Below are positions 8,776 through 16,454 of a stretch of 64,000 nucleotides of DNA, piece by piece. Both the position numbers and the translations under genes were made by a program. This DNA comes from Candidatus Nitrosothermus koennekei. Its GTDB lineage: Archaea > Thermoproteota > Nitrososphaeria > Nitrososphaerales > Nitrosocaldaceae. The stretch is taken from NCBI GenBank assembly GCA_013538715.1, contig JACAFH010000002.1, positions 215,064 to 279,063 on the forward strand, written 5' to 3'. Positions within the stretch are counted from its first letter, which is position 1. Every line of letters begins with the position of its first letter. The notes beneath the pieces are model-generated. The model worked only from the letters and a program-made list of their open reading frames with translations. It ran no database searches and was not told where the DNA came from.

Positions 8776-9120
8776 ATGGATAGGATCGATGAATTAGAAT
8801 GGTATGTAAGAGACCATATCTCAAGATATTATAATCTCCCTAATACAATAGTTAGGAAAGAAGCGTTAGTAGATGGTTTAATTAAACATATTAGATATAA
8901 GGGATCATCAAGAGAGGAAATAAGTGTTCTAATGGAAGAGGTATTAAGAAGATTATATACAAAAGGCATTATAGATAAAGAGAAGAGTATCATGCTTCAT
9001 ATGTTAGAGAGGTATAAGTGTAAAGATTGTATGTATGTTTCGTATATATCAGATGTAGAAGAGATGATATGCATTAGATGTAACTCACATAACATAGAGA
9101 GATTTATAGTAAAGAAATGA
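8776..9120 (+). CDS. Zinc-ribbon hypothetical protein, 114 aa
   Basis: Residues 1-75 look helical and could be a winged-helix-like or coiled domain (EEISVLMEEVLRRLYTKGII). The C-terminus has a CKDC ... CIRC zinc ribbon (about residues 75-100) followed by a basic tail. I do not recognise the family. The stop codon overlaps the start of the SDR gene by four bases (ATGA), so the two are co-transcribed and probably coupled. Confidence 0.65.
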   Translation: MDRIDELEWYVRDHISRYYNLPNTIVRKEALVDGLIKHIRYKGSSREEISVLMEEVLRRLYTKGIIDKEKSIMLHMLERYKCKDCMYVSYISDVEEMICIRCNSHNIERFIVKK

Positions 9121-9914
9121 AGTTTAATGATAAGATTGTACTTATAACTGGAGCCTCTAGTGGAATAGGAGAAGAGGCTGCTTATCTATTTGCAAGTAAA
9201 GGTGCTGATCTAATATTGATAGGAAGAAGGGTTGATAGATTAAATCAAGTAAAAGTTAGAATAGAGGAGAAGTATAGAGAACAAAGATGTAAAGTAATAA
9301 GATGTGATGTAAGCAAGAGAGAAGAGGTATTAGAGATGAGTAAAGATGTTCTAAAAGATTTCAAATATATAGATATATTAGTAAATAATGCAGGATTTGC
9401 TATATTCAGTAATGTAATAAATACTAGCATAGAGGAGATAAAATCCCAGATTGAGACTAATCTACTAGGTGCAATCTACTGTATAAAAGCCTTTTTACCT
9501 ATTATGCTAGAGAGAAATTTTGGACGTATAGTTAATGTAGCAAGTTTAGCAGCTAGTATTGGAGTACCAAATCTTGCCTCTTACTGTGCATCAAAATTTG
9601 GTTTATTAGGATTCTCACAAGCATTATACCATGAACTTCATGGAACAAATGTTAGAATAAGTGTAGTAAGTCCTATAACTGTAAAGACAGAATTCTTTAA
9701 TCATCAATCATTCAAGAGTATTGAATTAGAACCAAAAATAGCATTATCTGCAAACAGTGTAGCAAAGGCAATACTTCGTGCTATAAACTCTAAGAGGTTA
9801 GAGATAACAGTTCCATTTTATGCACGAGGTGCAATATGGTTAACACAAACCTTACCTTATCTTACAAACCCTATTGTACGAGAGCTATTCATAAGATTTA
9901 ACAAAAATAGATAA
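9117..9914 (+). CDS. Short-chain dehydrogenase/reductase
   Basis: 265 residues of a classical SDR. It shows the NAD(P)-binding TGASSGIGEEAA (residues 11-22), NNAG near residue 90, the catalytic serine in VASLAASIG and the YCASK Tyr-x-x-x-Lys motif. An arginine pair after the second strand (IGRRVDR) suggests NADP(H) preference. The last 40 residues are hydrophobic with a basic end (LTQTLPYLTNPIVRELFIRF), possibly membrane-associating. The substrate cannot be told. It forms a two-gene unit with the zinc-ribbon gene. Confidence 0.88.
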   Translation: MKFNDKIVLITGASSGIGEEAAYLFASKGADLILIGRRVDRLNQVKVRIEEKYREQRCKVIRCDVSKREEVLEMSKDVLKDFKYIDILVNNAGFAIFSNVINTSIEEIKSQIETNLLGAIYCIKAFLPIMLERNFGRIVNVASLAASIGVPNLASYCASKFGLLGFSQALYHELHGTNVRISVVSPITVKTEFFNHQSFKSIELEPKIALSANSVAKAILRAINSKRLEITVPFYARGAIWLTQTLPYLTNPIVRELFIRFNKNR

Positions 9915-10051
9915 GTATATAATATTAAATATCTTATACTAGTCTTACTACAGATATAGATATATCTTGTTAATGCATTAAAAGTGATATAATAATAATG
10001 AAGATTAAATAACCGATAAATTAATTTAGTAATACAGAGTAAGTATATTAG

Positions 10052-10279
10052 ATGAGTGAAGATAAAGATAATGAGAATTACGAAGAGTATATGACTGAGA
10101 GTGATTATGTAATGATGTATAGAGATCTGGAAGAGAGACTGGAGAGTTTAGAAGAGTTAGTAGCAAAACTATCCAGGGAAGTATCAGTAATGAAGAAAGC
10201 ACTTAGAAATCAGATAGTACGATATGAGATAAATCTAATAAAACAAGGTAATAATATAAATTCTATAATAGATGATTAG
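10052..10279 (+). CDS. Small coiled-coil protein, 75 aa
   Basis: An acidic N-terminus (SEDKDNENYEEYMTESDY) precedes a predicted coiled coil with heptad leucines (LEERLESLEELVAKLSREVSVMKKAL). No catalytic motif and no membrane segment. Its end overlaps convergently with the Cas4-like gene by four bases. Unrecognised; the shape suggests an adaptor or oligomerisation role. Confidence 0.55.
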   Translation: MSEDKDNENYEEYMTESDYVMMYRDLEERLESLEELVAKLSREVSVMKKALRNQIVRYEINLIKQGNNINSIIDD

Positions 10280-10890
10280 GACTCTTTTCTACCTAATAAT
10301 CTGGCGATGAACGAATCATCCTGTTCCCATTTACGAATGTAACATCTTATATTATATTGACATTCCCTACACGAACTACTAGGTTCTATCACAGGAGTTT
10401 TTCCATCTCTTAATAAGGTATTAAATATCTTAACTCGTCTTATTAGCTCATTGAATACCTTTTTATCCCTTCCTAATGTAAACTCTATTGTATCACCTTC
10501 TCTATTAACATATATAATTATTCCATATTCTACCTCAAATATAAACAGATTAGCGTTTAATGATAATATATCTTCTGGAAATGGTTCTTTTGGTAGATCG
10601 TTAACATATATTATATCAAATAATACTCCATCCATTATAGCATATGCATAACCTACAAGTTTGATACCATCAATCTCACACTCTTTCTTCTCACTCCTTA
10701 AATCTAATATACGCTTCATTTTTTCTTTTCTAGATGGTAAAGGTTCTTTCCTATCGTAATAAGATCTCCTTAAACATCTTATGCACTCGTCTACTGATAT
10801 TATATTTATATCATCTATCTTTGTAATTTTATTATACTTATCTTTAATCATCTTATCAATTAATTCCTTCCAATCCCTTTCTCCTAACAT
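10276..10890 (-). CDS. Cas4-like (PD-(D/E)XK/DUF83 type) protein
   Basis: 204 residues laid out like Cas4/RecB-type nucleases: an N-terminal cysteine pair and helix (VDECIRCLRRSYYDR), a central beta region (KLVGYAYAIMDGVLFDIIYV, then LFIFEVEYGIIIYVNREG) and a C-terminal cysteine cluster (CRECQYNIRC). With the early cysteines this could bind a 4Fe-4S cluster. The expected E-x-K of the nuclease core is not evident; FEVEYG stands in its place, so activity is doubtful. No CRISPR array or other cas gene is in the window, so this is a stand-alone Cas4-like protein. It diverges from the 55-aa membrane protein. Confidence 0.65.
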   Translation of the reverse strand: MLGERDWKELIDKMIKDKYNKITKIDDINIISVDECIRCLRRSYYDRKEPLPSRKEKMKRILDLRSEKKECEIDGIKLVGYAYAIMDGVLFDIIYVNDLPKEPFPEDILSLNANLFIFEVEYGIIIYVNREGDTIEFTLGRDKKVFNELIRRVKIFNTLLRDGKTPVIEPSSSCRECQYNIRCYIRKWEQDDSFIARLLGRKES

Positions 10891-10942
10891 AACATTTCAC
10901 TCTTACGTAATATTTATTATCATATATTATATTAAATTATAC

Positions 10943-11110
10943 ATGAGGATAGAAAGAACTAAAGCTAAAAGGGTAGCAATTATACTCTTTGGTGTTGGAG
11001 TATGGGGCATAGGCATGAGTGTATATCTTCATAATTCCTTCTTATTGTTTTTTGCAGGAATAGATCTAGCAATGGGTGTAATATTTCTCATGAGTAAAAA
11101 AGATAAGTGA
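10943..11110 (+). CDS. Small two-helix membrane protein, 55 aa
   Basis: The ATG at 10943 gives a basic N-terminus (RIERTKAKR), two hydrophobic helices (VAIILFGVGVWGIGMSVYL and FLLFFAGIDLAMGVIFLM) and a KKDK end. A longer frame exists upstream but would overlap the Cas4-like gene in antisense and has no support. Its stop codon TGA is part of the first TGATAATCA site of the downstream operator pair. Function unknown. Confidence 0.55.
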   Translation: MRIERTKAKRVAIILFGVGVWGIGMSVYLHNSFLLFFAGIDLAMGVIFLMSKKDK

Positions 11111-11138
11111 TAATCAATAAGTTAATAAATGATTATCA
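11108..11138. promoter_or_regulatory. Pair of TGATWATCA operator-like sites
   Basis: TGATAATCA at 11108-11116 and its inverted form TGATTATCA at 11130-11138. Their centres are 22 bases apart, two turns of the helix. They flank the TATA-like GTTAATAAA and end 12 bases before the ATG of the 38-aa microprotein. The same 9-mer is clustered before the amt gene at 11335-12759, so one regulator probably reads both promoters. The regulator is unknown. Confidence 0.7.
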
Positions 11139-11150
11139 TTAATATATATT

Positions 11151-11267
11151 ATGGCGGAAGCTTCAATAACAAGCGTCGCAACTATGATTGTAATATTTGC
11201 TATCTGTGCAGGTATATGGTTTGCAGTACGTGCAGCAAGACCAAAAATAAAGAGCACGCAAACATAA
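11151..11267 (+). CDS. Single-helix membrane microprotein, 38 aa
   Basis: A short frame from ATG 11151 to TAA 11267. It encodes a small polar N-terminus (MAEASITS), one membrane helix (about residues 9-28, VATMIVIFAICAGIWFAVRA) and a basic tail (RPKIKSTQT), so the C-terminus is probably cytoplasmic. Its promoter carries two perfect TGATWATCA sites in helical phase, the motif also clustered before the convergent amt gene. This points to co-regulation with ammonium uptake, and perhaps to a small Amt-associated subunit; that role is inference. Codon use and composition resemble real membrane proteins. Confidence 0.6.
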   Translation: MAEASITSVATMIVIFAICAGIWFAVRAARPKIKSTQT

Positions 11268-11334
11268 TTTTTTATTATATTTATCGATATTAATTGTATC
11301 AATAATTAGATATCAATAAACAATAAAAAATAGA

Positions 11335-12759
11335 TTATTCTTCGACGTATGCACGTTCACCATGTTGCGCTATATCCAATCCTACCTCTTCTTCTCTTGG
11401 CGTTACTCTAATTCCTCCAGGCCATACTAGATCCATAACTTTAAAGATAAGTAACGAGAGTCCAAACGAGTATGCTATTGCTACAGCTGCGCCTAGAGTA
11501 TTAACTCCTAGTTGTGCTATATCACCTTCCCATGCTCCATCAAATCCATTTATGTGTGCATTTGCTAATATTCCTGTTAGTATAGCACCAACTGTACCTC
11601 CTGTTCCATGTACGCCCCATACATCTAATGCATCATCCCAACCTCTTCTATTCTTAAATATTACTGCACCATAACATACCATTGCAACTACAAACCCTAT
11701 TATCATTGCACCCATTGGTGCTACAAATCCTGATGCTGGAGTTATACCTACTAGACCAGCTACTGCACCAGATGCAGCACCAACTATACTAGGTTTGCCA
11801 GTATGTGCCCAGCTCATAAGCATCCATGTAACTGCTGCTGTACCTGTAGCGAGATTAGTTACAACCCATGCACTTGCTGCTAAACCACTTGCTGCTACTG
11901 CACTACCTGCGTTAAATCCAAACCAACCAAACCATAGTAACGATGCACCAAGTATAATCATTGGTATATTATGAGGTTCCATTGGGACTTTACCTAAACC
12001 TAACCTCCTGCCTAATACCAATGCACCTGCCAATGCACTCCAACCTGAAGATATATGTACAACTGTACCTCCTGCAAAATCTAATGCACCTAGATCGAAG
12101 AGGAATCCTCCTCCCCATACCCAATGCGCGAGTGGATCATATACTACTGTAGCCCAAATTACTACAAATATTGCAAATGCACTAAACTTTATCCTATCAA
12201 CTAAACCTCCCACTATAAGTGCTGGTGTTATTATAGCGAATGTTAGTTGGAACGCCATGAATGTTTGATGGGGTATTGTCATTGGGAATAATGGACCCTC
12301 TAGTGGTGCTTTATGAGATACACCGTTTAAGAATGCATATGAGAAATCTCCAACAAAGTCATGTTGTCCATTTATAGCTGGACCAAATGCTAAACTATAT
12401 CCATATAGTGTCCACTGAACTGTTATTATACCCATGACTATAAATACCATCATTATAGTAGAGTTCACACTCTTCCTTCTAGCTAATCCTGCATAGAAGA
12501 ATGCGACGCCTGGTGTCATCAATAGTACTAATGCAGATGATGTTAACATCCATGCATTATCTCCTGTATCTATAGGACATGGATTTCCTGCCTCATCTCT
12601 ACATTCATAAGGGTTCTCCTCAGGACCAACAAAGAGTGGTATGCTTCCATTCTCATTTGGTTGTGCTTCATTTGGTAAAATCTGAACTTCGCCATATGCT
12701 GCTATGTATGATATGCTTAGAATAGTTACTAGTATAGCCCATGTAGTCTTCATCTTCAT
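11335..12759 (-). CDS. amt: Ammonium transporter with signal peptide
   Basis: 474 residues of the Amt/MEP/Rh family. An N-terminal signal peptide (MKMKTTWAILVTILSISYIAAYG) and a roughly 45-residue external extension precede the first helix (DTGDNAWMLTSSALVLLMTPGVAFFYAGLARRKS). The pore's twin histidines are present in DFAGGTVVHISSGW and WGVHGTGG. The C-terminus ends in a cytoplasmic tail (VTPREEEVGLDIAQHGERAYVEE), where PII proteins usually act; a PII gene lies at 31415. The promoter (12768-12833) holds four perfect TGATWATCA sites around an AT-rich TATA element, and the transcript is probably leaderless. Confidence 0.96.
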   Translation of the reverse strand: MKMKTTWAILVTILSISYIAAYGEVQILPNEAQPNENGSIPLFVGPEENPYECRDEAGNPCPIDTGDNAWMLTSSALVLLMTPGVAFFYAGLARRKSVNSTIMMVFIVMGIITVQWTLYGYSLAFGPAINGQHDFVGDFSYAFLNGVSHKAPLEGPLFPMTIPHQTFMAFQLTFAIITPALIVGGLVDRIKFSAFAIFVVIWATVVYDPLAHWVWGGGFLFDLGALDFAGGTVVHISSGWSALAGALVLGRRLGLGKVPMEPHNIPMIILGASLLWFGWFGFNAGSAVAASGLAASAWVVTNLATGTAAVTWMLMSWAHTGKPSIVGAASGAVAGLVGITPASGFVAPMGAMIIGFVVAMVCYGAVIFKNRRGWDDALDVWGVHGTGGTVGAILTGILANAHINGFDGAWEGDIAQLGVNTLGAAVAIAYSFGLSLLIFKVMDLVWPGGIRVTPREEEVGLDIAQHGERAYVEE

Positions 12760-12767
12760 TAATCATT

Positions 12768-12833
12768 TGATAATCATTTTATTATAAAAATATTTTTTAT
12801 TTTGATTATCAAATGATAATCAAATGATAATCA
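12768..12833. promoter_or_regulatory. TGATWATCA operator array of amt
   Basis: Perfect copies lie at 12768-12776, 12803-12811, 12814-12822 and 12825-12833. The last three repeat every 11 bases (unit TGATWATCAAA), so they lie on one face of the helix. On the minus strand the order is three upstream sites, the TATA-like TTTTTATAATAA (about 12778-12790), one site between TATA and start, then ATG at 12759. Such a layout could allow activation from upstream and repression from the proximal site. Six perfect copies within 1.8 kb (with the 11108 pair) is far above chance for this composition. Confidence 0.75.
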
Positions 12834-12890
12834 TTTCTGATTTGAAAGTGTATTCCTGTTGTACAGAATTTTATTGATTTAAAAAAATGA

Positions 12891-14117
12891 TTATGTTATA
12901 TTATATGATTTCTCTCCATGCAGTGATACATCTTCGCCTATCTCTTCCTCTTCTGGATTTACTCTTATTGGTTTGACAGCATTGATTATCCTTAATAGTA
13001 CATAAGTTCCTACAAATCCAAATGAAGCTCCTACTACAGTTCCTAGTGCTTGTACTCCAACTAGTGATGTAGAACCATATACTAAACCTACTGCAGCATC
13101 ATTTGTTATCATCGGAGATGCAAATATTGCTACACTCATTGTTCCCCAGACACATGTCATTCCATGTATAGATATTACATCACATACATCGTCTACTTTC
13201 AACCTGTCTTTGAAGAAGAGAACTCCAACGTAGAATACTACTCCTGCAATAAGCCCTATGACCAATCCAGCCCATGGTTCTATATAACCCGAAGCAGGAG
13301 TTACAGCTGCTAAGCCTGCTATTGGACCATTTGCCCCTAAACTTGCACTTGGTTTCTTTGTTACTGCCCATCCTGCTAGTATTGTAGATAATCCAGCACC
13401 TGCAGCAGCAAGATTCGTAGCTACCATTGCAGATACTGCTATACCATTTGCAGCTAATGCACTACCACCATTAAATCCATTCCAACCAAACCATAGCAGA
13501 AAGAGCGCTAAGAACTGATATGTTACATTATGGCCGCTCATAACAGATGGTGTTCCAAATCCTATTCTTCTTCCAAGTATTAGTGCAGATGCTAAAGAAC
13601 CGAATGCTGCTGAGAGATGCACAACTATGCCCCCTGCAAAGTCCAACACTCCTACCTTTGCTAACCAACCACCGCCCCAGACCCAATTTGCTAGAGGTGC
13701 ATAGATCAATACTATCCATATTGGTATAAATACCAACCATGGACCGAATCTCATCCTTTCTGCTAAGCCTCCAGTTATTAATGCTACAGTTATTGCTGCA
13801 AACATTCCTTGATAGATGAAGAAAAGATAACCCGGTATTGTGTGATTACTGAATAGAGGCTCTGTAGTTACATTATTCAATGCTATATAGTCTAATGCTC
13901 CTATCCATCCATTTGTATTACCAAATGCTATTGTAAAGCCGAGAATAAACCATGCTATAAGCCCTATAACTGCAGTGAAAAGCACTTTCATTATTATACC
14001 AGATGCATTTTTTGCTCTAATCAATCCTGCTTCGAGAAAACCAACGCCACCTATCATTAGAAATACTAGCCCAGTTGAGACTATTATCCATGCGGTATCT
14101 CCTGTATCTATAGGCAT
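12891..14117 (-). CDS. amt: Ammonium transporter
   Basis: A second Amt paralogue, 408 residues, without the signal peptide and extension of its neighbour: it starts directly at MPIDTGDTAWIIVSTGLVFLM. It keeps FLEAGLIRAKNASG, the first pore histidine in DFAGGIVVHLSAAFG and the second in ISIHGMTCVWG. The tail RVNPEEEEIGEDVSLHGEKSYN parallels the other Amt. Ammonia oxidisers commonly carry two Amt types of differing affinity. Its promoter has only degenerate versions of the TGATWATCA motif (14209-14228 and next to the start), so regulation may differ. A TATA-like TTAAAAATAA lies about 25 bases before the ATG. Confidence 0.95.
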   Translation of the reverse strand: MPIDTGDTAWIIVSTGLVFLMIGGVGFLEAGLIRAKNASGIIMKVLFTAVIGLIAWFILGFTIAFGNTNGWIGALDYIALNNVTTEPLFSNHTIPGYLFFIYQGMFAAITVALITGGLAERMRFGPWLVFIPIWIVLIYAPLANWVWGGGWLAKVGVLDFAGGIVVHLSAAFGSLASALILGRRIGFGTPSVMSGHNVTYQFLALFLLWFGWNGFNGGSALAANGIAVSAMVATNLAAAGAGLSTILAGWAVTKKPSASLGANGPIAGLAAVTPASGYIEPWAGLVIGLIAGVVFYVGVLFFKDRLKVDDVCDVISIHGMTCVWGTMSVAIFASPMITNDAAVGLVYGSTSLVGVQALGTVVGASFGFVGTYVLLRIINAVKPIRVNPEEEEIGEDVSLHGEKSYNIT

Positions 14118-14736
14118 ATAATCAAGTATTATTGCTTATTTTTAAGTTTTATGGCTATAGCTAAATTTTTATTAATTTCTAATTAGATACACGCATATAT
14201 TTATTAGTTTATCATTTGATAATTGAATTATAATCATATAGTTATATTATTATATATCGCTTATAATAGTGTTACTATAATCAGGATCTGATTATTAGTA
14301 GATATAAAACCTTGTTATCATAAAAAGCTTGATACACTCATTTGTTAGTTGCTAGCAGATGCAATTAAATAATCATATAATAGTCTCGTATTTATTAATG
14401 AATATAATATGTTTTAACTCTTTATATATTTTAACCATAAATAATAGCATAAGCTGACATTATTCTATTATTGTCTTAATCTACTATTAATGCTATAAAT
14501 GTTATTTACTCATCTTTGTCTCTTGAAATCTTTTACATCTGCTATAATTAATAAAATGAGACTAATTGCAAAATGTTATCAAATTATTGCTTAATATCAT
14601 CTTCAAATTGTAGCATTCTTTAGTGCTAGAATATGAGGATCTCTCGTTCTCTTCTATGACTTGCTATTATCATTAGTTTATCTGCTGTTCCATTCTCGTT
14701 TAATTCTCTATAGAGATATTATCAATGAATAAAATA
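14118..14736. other. 619-base intergenic region upstream of the second amt
   Basis: No convincing gene on either strand. It holds the promoter of the 12891-14117 amt at its left end, a degenerate double site at 14209-14228 (16 of 20 bases match the perfect array when read on the minus strand) and a palindrome at 14277-14295 (ATAATCAG, GAT, CTGATTAT; 8-base arms). The right half is AT-rich with no clear structure and should contain the terminator of the 14737-15720 gene. Confidence 0.5.
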
Positions 14737-15720
14737 TTATTGAGAGTTTTTAAACATAATTATCCTTTTCTCTACCTCATCTATTGGCATACCTTCTTGT
14801 AATTCTCTGCCTTTTACTATACCATCTTTAATATGATATAATTCTTTCCCAACATAACTATAACCGTCATAGAATGGATCGTCATCATTTACTATGAAGA
14901 AGAGGTATCTATCTCCTATACCACCTATATAACCTCCTCCTGCTATCCTAAAGTCCCTCAGATCAGTAACGACCTTTACCTCTTCCTTATCATATGTACC
15001 TATTAGATACTTCTCTACCTTAAGAGTAATATATACATTAGTATGTGGTTCACTAAGATATAAATCAGTAATATTTAAATTAGTAATATCGTATACTTTA
15101 CTTTCTGCATCTACACTTTTAAGTGTTATGTTAACAACTCTCCCTATACCTATATATTTAGATTCTAATGTAGCGTATTTTAACCTATCCTCTCTTGCTC
15201 TATATATAGCATCAATAGTCTCATTTAATGGTTTACCATCACGTAGATCTTGACCATATACCTTATCATTAACTATCTTGTATAATCCATATAGACCTCC
15301 TAATAGATAATAATTATTACCCCATACTGTATGAGGTTCTTTATCTGCTATGAATGCTAATACTCTATCTCCGCCTTTTATCCATGATGTTCTAACGCTA
15401 GAAAAGTATATCCTGCTACCATTATAACTTCCTGTAAGCTCTTTCTCTATCTCTATACCTGTTCCACTTTGATACTCTTCTATATCATCTGATACCTTAT
15501 ATGTGTAATCTGATTGGTCTATTATCTTTCCTATAACAATATATCGTGCTATCTTAGAGCTTATTTCTAGATTGACACGTCCCTCTGCGAAAAGATCTGG
15601 GACGTCTGTCTCATTAAGATTAGTCTTTATCACATTTTGATTATTTTGCATATTATATGTTATCAATATTATTGATATTGTTATTGCTATTATTGGTGCT
15701 ATGATGATTAGCCTATTCAT
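14737..15720 (-). CDS. Membrane-anchored or secreted protein with duplicated domain, 327 aa
   Basis: An N-terminal hydrophobic helix (LIIIAPIIAITISIILITY) acts as signal or anchor; the rest is extracellular. The body is two related repeats (about residues 58-185 and 190-322). Each starts with an I-V/G-x-G-x-I/V strand, has a K/E-x-L-x-G-x-Y turn, a G-D-R-x-L-x-F-I motif (GGDRVLAFIADKE and IGDRYLFFIVNDD) and ends with YGLYKIVNDKVYGQDLRDGKPL or its counterpart YHIKDGIVKGRELQEGMPI. I know no name for this domain. It lies six bases after the metalloprotease gene, which suggests one transcript and perhaps a protease partner or inhibitor role; that is inference. Confidence 0.7.
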   Translation of the reverse strand: MNRLIIIAPIIAITISIILITYNMQNNQNVIKTNLNETDVPDLFAEGRVNLEISSKIARYIVIGKIIDQSDYTYKVSDDIEEYQSGTGIEIEKELTGSYNGSRIYFSSVRTSWIKGGDRVLAFIADKEPHTVWGNNYYLLGGLYGLYKIVNDKVYGQDLRDGKPLNETIDAIYRAREDRLKYATLESKYIGIGRVVNITLKSVDAESKVYDITNLNITDLYLSEPHTNVYITLKVEKYLIGTYDKEEVKVVTDLRDFRIAGGGYIGGIGDRYLFFIVNDDDPFYDGYSYVGKELYHIKDGIVKGRELQEGMPIDEVEKRIIMFKNSQ

Positions 15721-15726
15721 CTCTTA

Positions 15727-16347
15727 TCACCCATATATTATCGTTAGAGAATAGCTATCATGAGGCTTTATAGAATCTCTATAGTTACAATTATATGAAT
15801 GATACATTACTGAATTCTCACTAGTATGCCTAAATGCTACCCAATGACCAAATTCATGTCTTGCAACATAATTTAGTGCCCATGGACCAACTTTATTATA
15901 TGGTGAAGCACACTGTCTACTTGTAGACCATTTATCATCAGCATTAAATGTTATAGAAGCCTTTACTATATTACCAGATGGCATATTCTGAGAATCATAA
16001 TAACAACTTCCTATCCAATTTATACATAGCATTGTTTGTGCTATAAACTCATCTCCTCTATAAGTTGCATATGCCCAATTATCACAAGTATCTTTTTTAT
16101 TTAAAGTGAATATGGATTGTAACCTATTCCAATCATTCCTTGCTATATCAAGTTGCTGTGCAACTTTTGAGTATTGATCACCTTTATCATCTAACACAAT
16201 ATTCTTTAGAGAATATGAGTCATAACATACATCTATGCTATATGATGACCATCTATTACCAGTATAATAGTGTGTAGCATATACTTGCATTACTGTTTGA
16301 GTTATTAATAATATTATGCTTATACTTGCTATCATCATTGCCTTCAT
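15727..16347 (-). CDS. Secreted metzincin-type zinc metalloprotease
   Basis: 206 residues with a signal peptide (to about A24). The zinc motif HEFGHWVAFRH (164-174) gives the three histidines and catalytic E165 of the metzincins, with alanine at the usual glycine position. A Met-turn SVMY follows (M181). Several cysteines (C41, C88, C108, C115, C146, C187) suggest disulfides. The length fits a bare matrixin-like catalytic domain without a propeptide. It is the first gene of a two-gene unit with the 327-aa protein, driven by a promoter duplicated before the propeller gene. Confidence 0.82.
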   Translation of the reverse strand: MKAMMIASISIILLITQTVMQVYATHYYTGNRWSSYSIDVCYDSYSLKNIVLDDKGDQYSKVAQQLDIARNDWNRLQSIFTLNKKDTCDNWAYATYRGDEFIAQTMLCINWIGSCYYDSQNMPSGNIVKASITFNADDKWSTSRQCASPYNKVGPWALNYVARHEFGHWVAFRHTSENSVMYHSYNCNYRDSIKPHDSYSLTIIYG

Positions 16348-16454
16348 TATCTATCTTAACTAATAAGGGATATATATATATCGAAATTTAAAGTATAATT
16401 TATCTATTATCTATCTATATTGAAGAGATTATCATTAATTAGATAAAATATTAT
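16342..16454. repeat. Promoter repeat, copy 1
   Basis: 113 bases nearly identical to 18097-18205: about four substitutions and one 4-base TATA expansion. It runs from codon 2 of the metalloprotease gene back through its leader and promoter to the stop codon of the upstream gene. Read on the minus strand it contains TGATAATCT (one base from the amt motif), CTTTAAATTTCG as TATA candidate and the conserved leader TTAGTTAAGATAGATA before the ATG. Confidence 0.85.
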
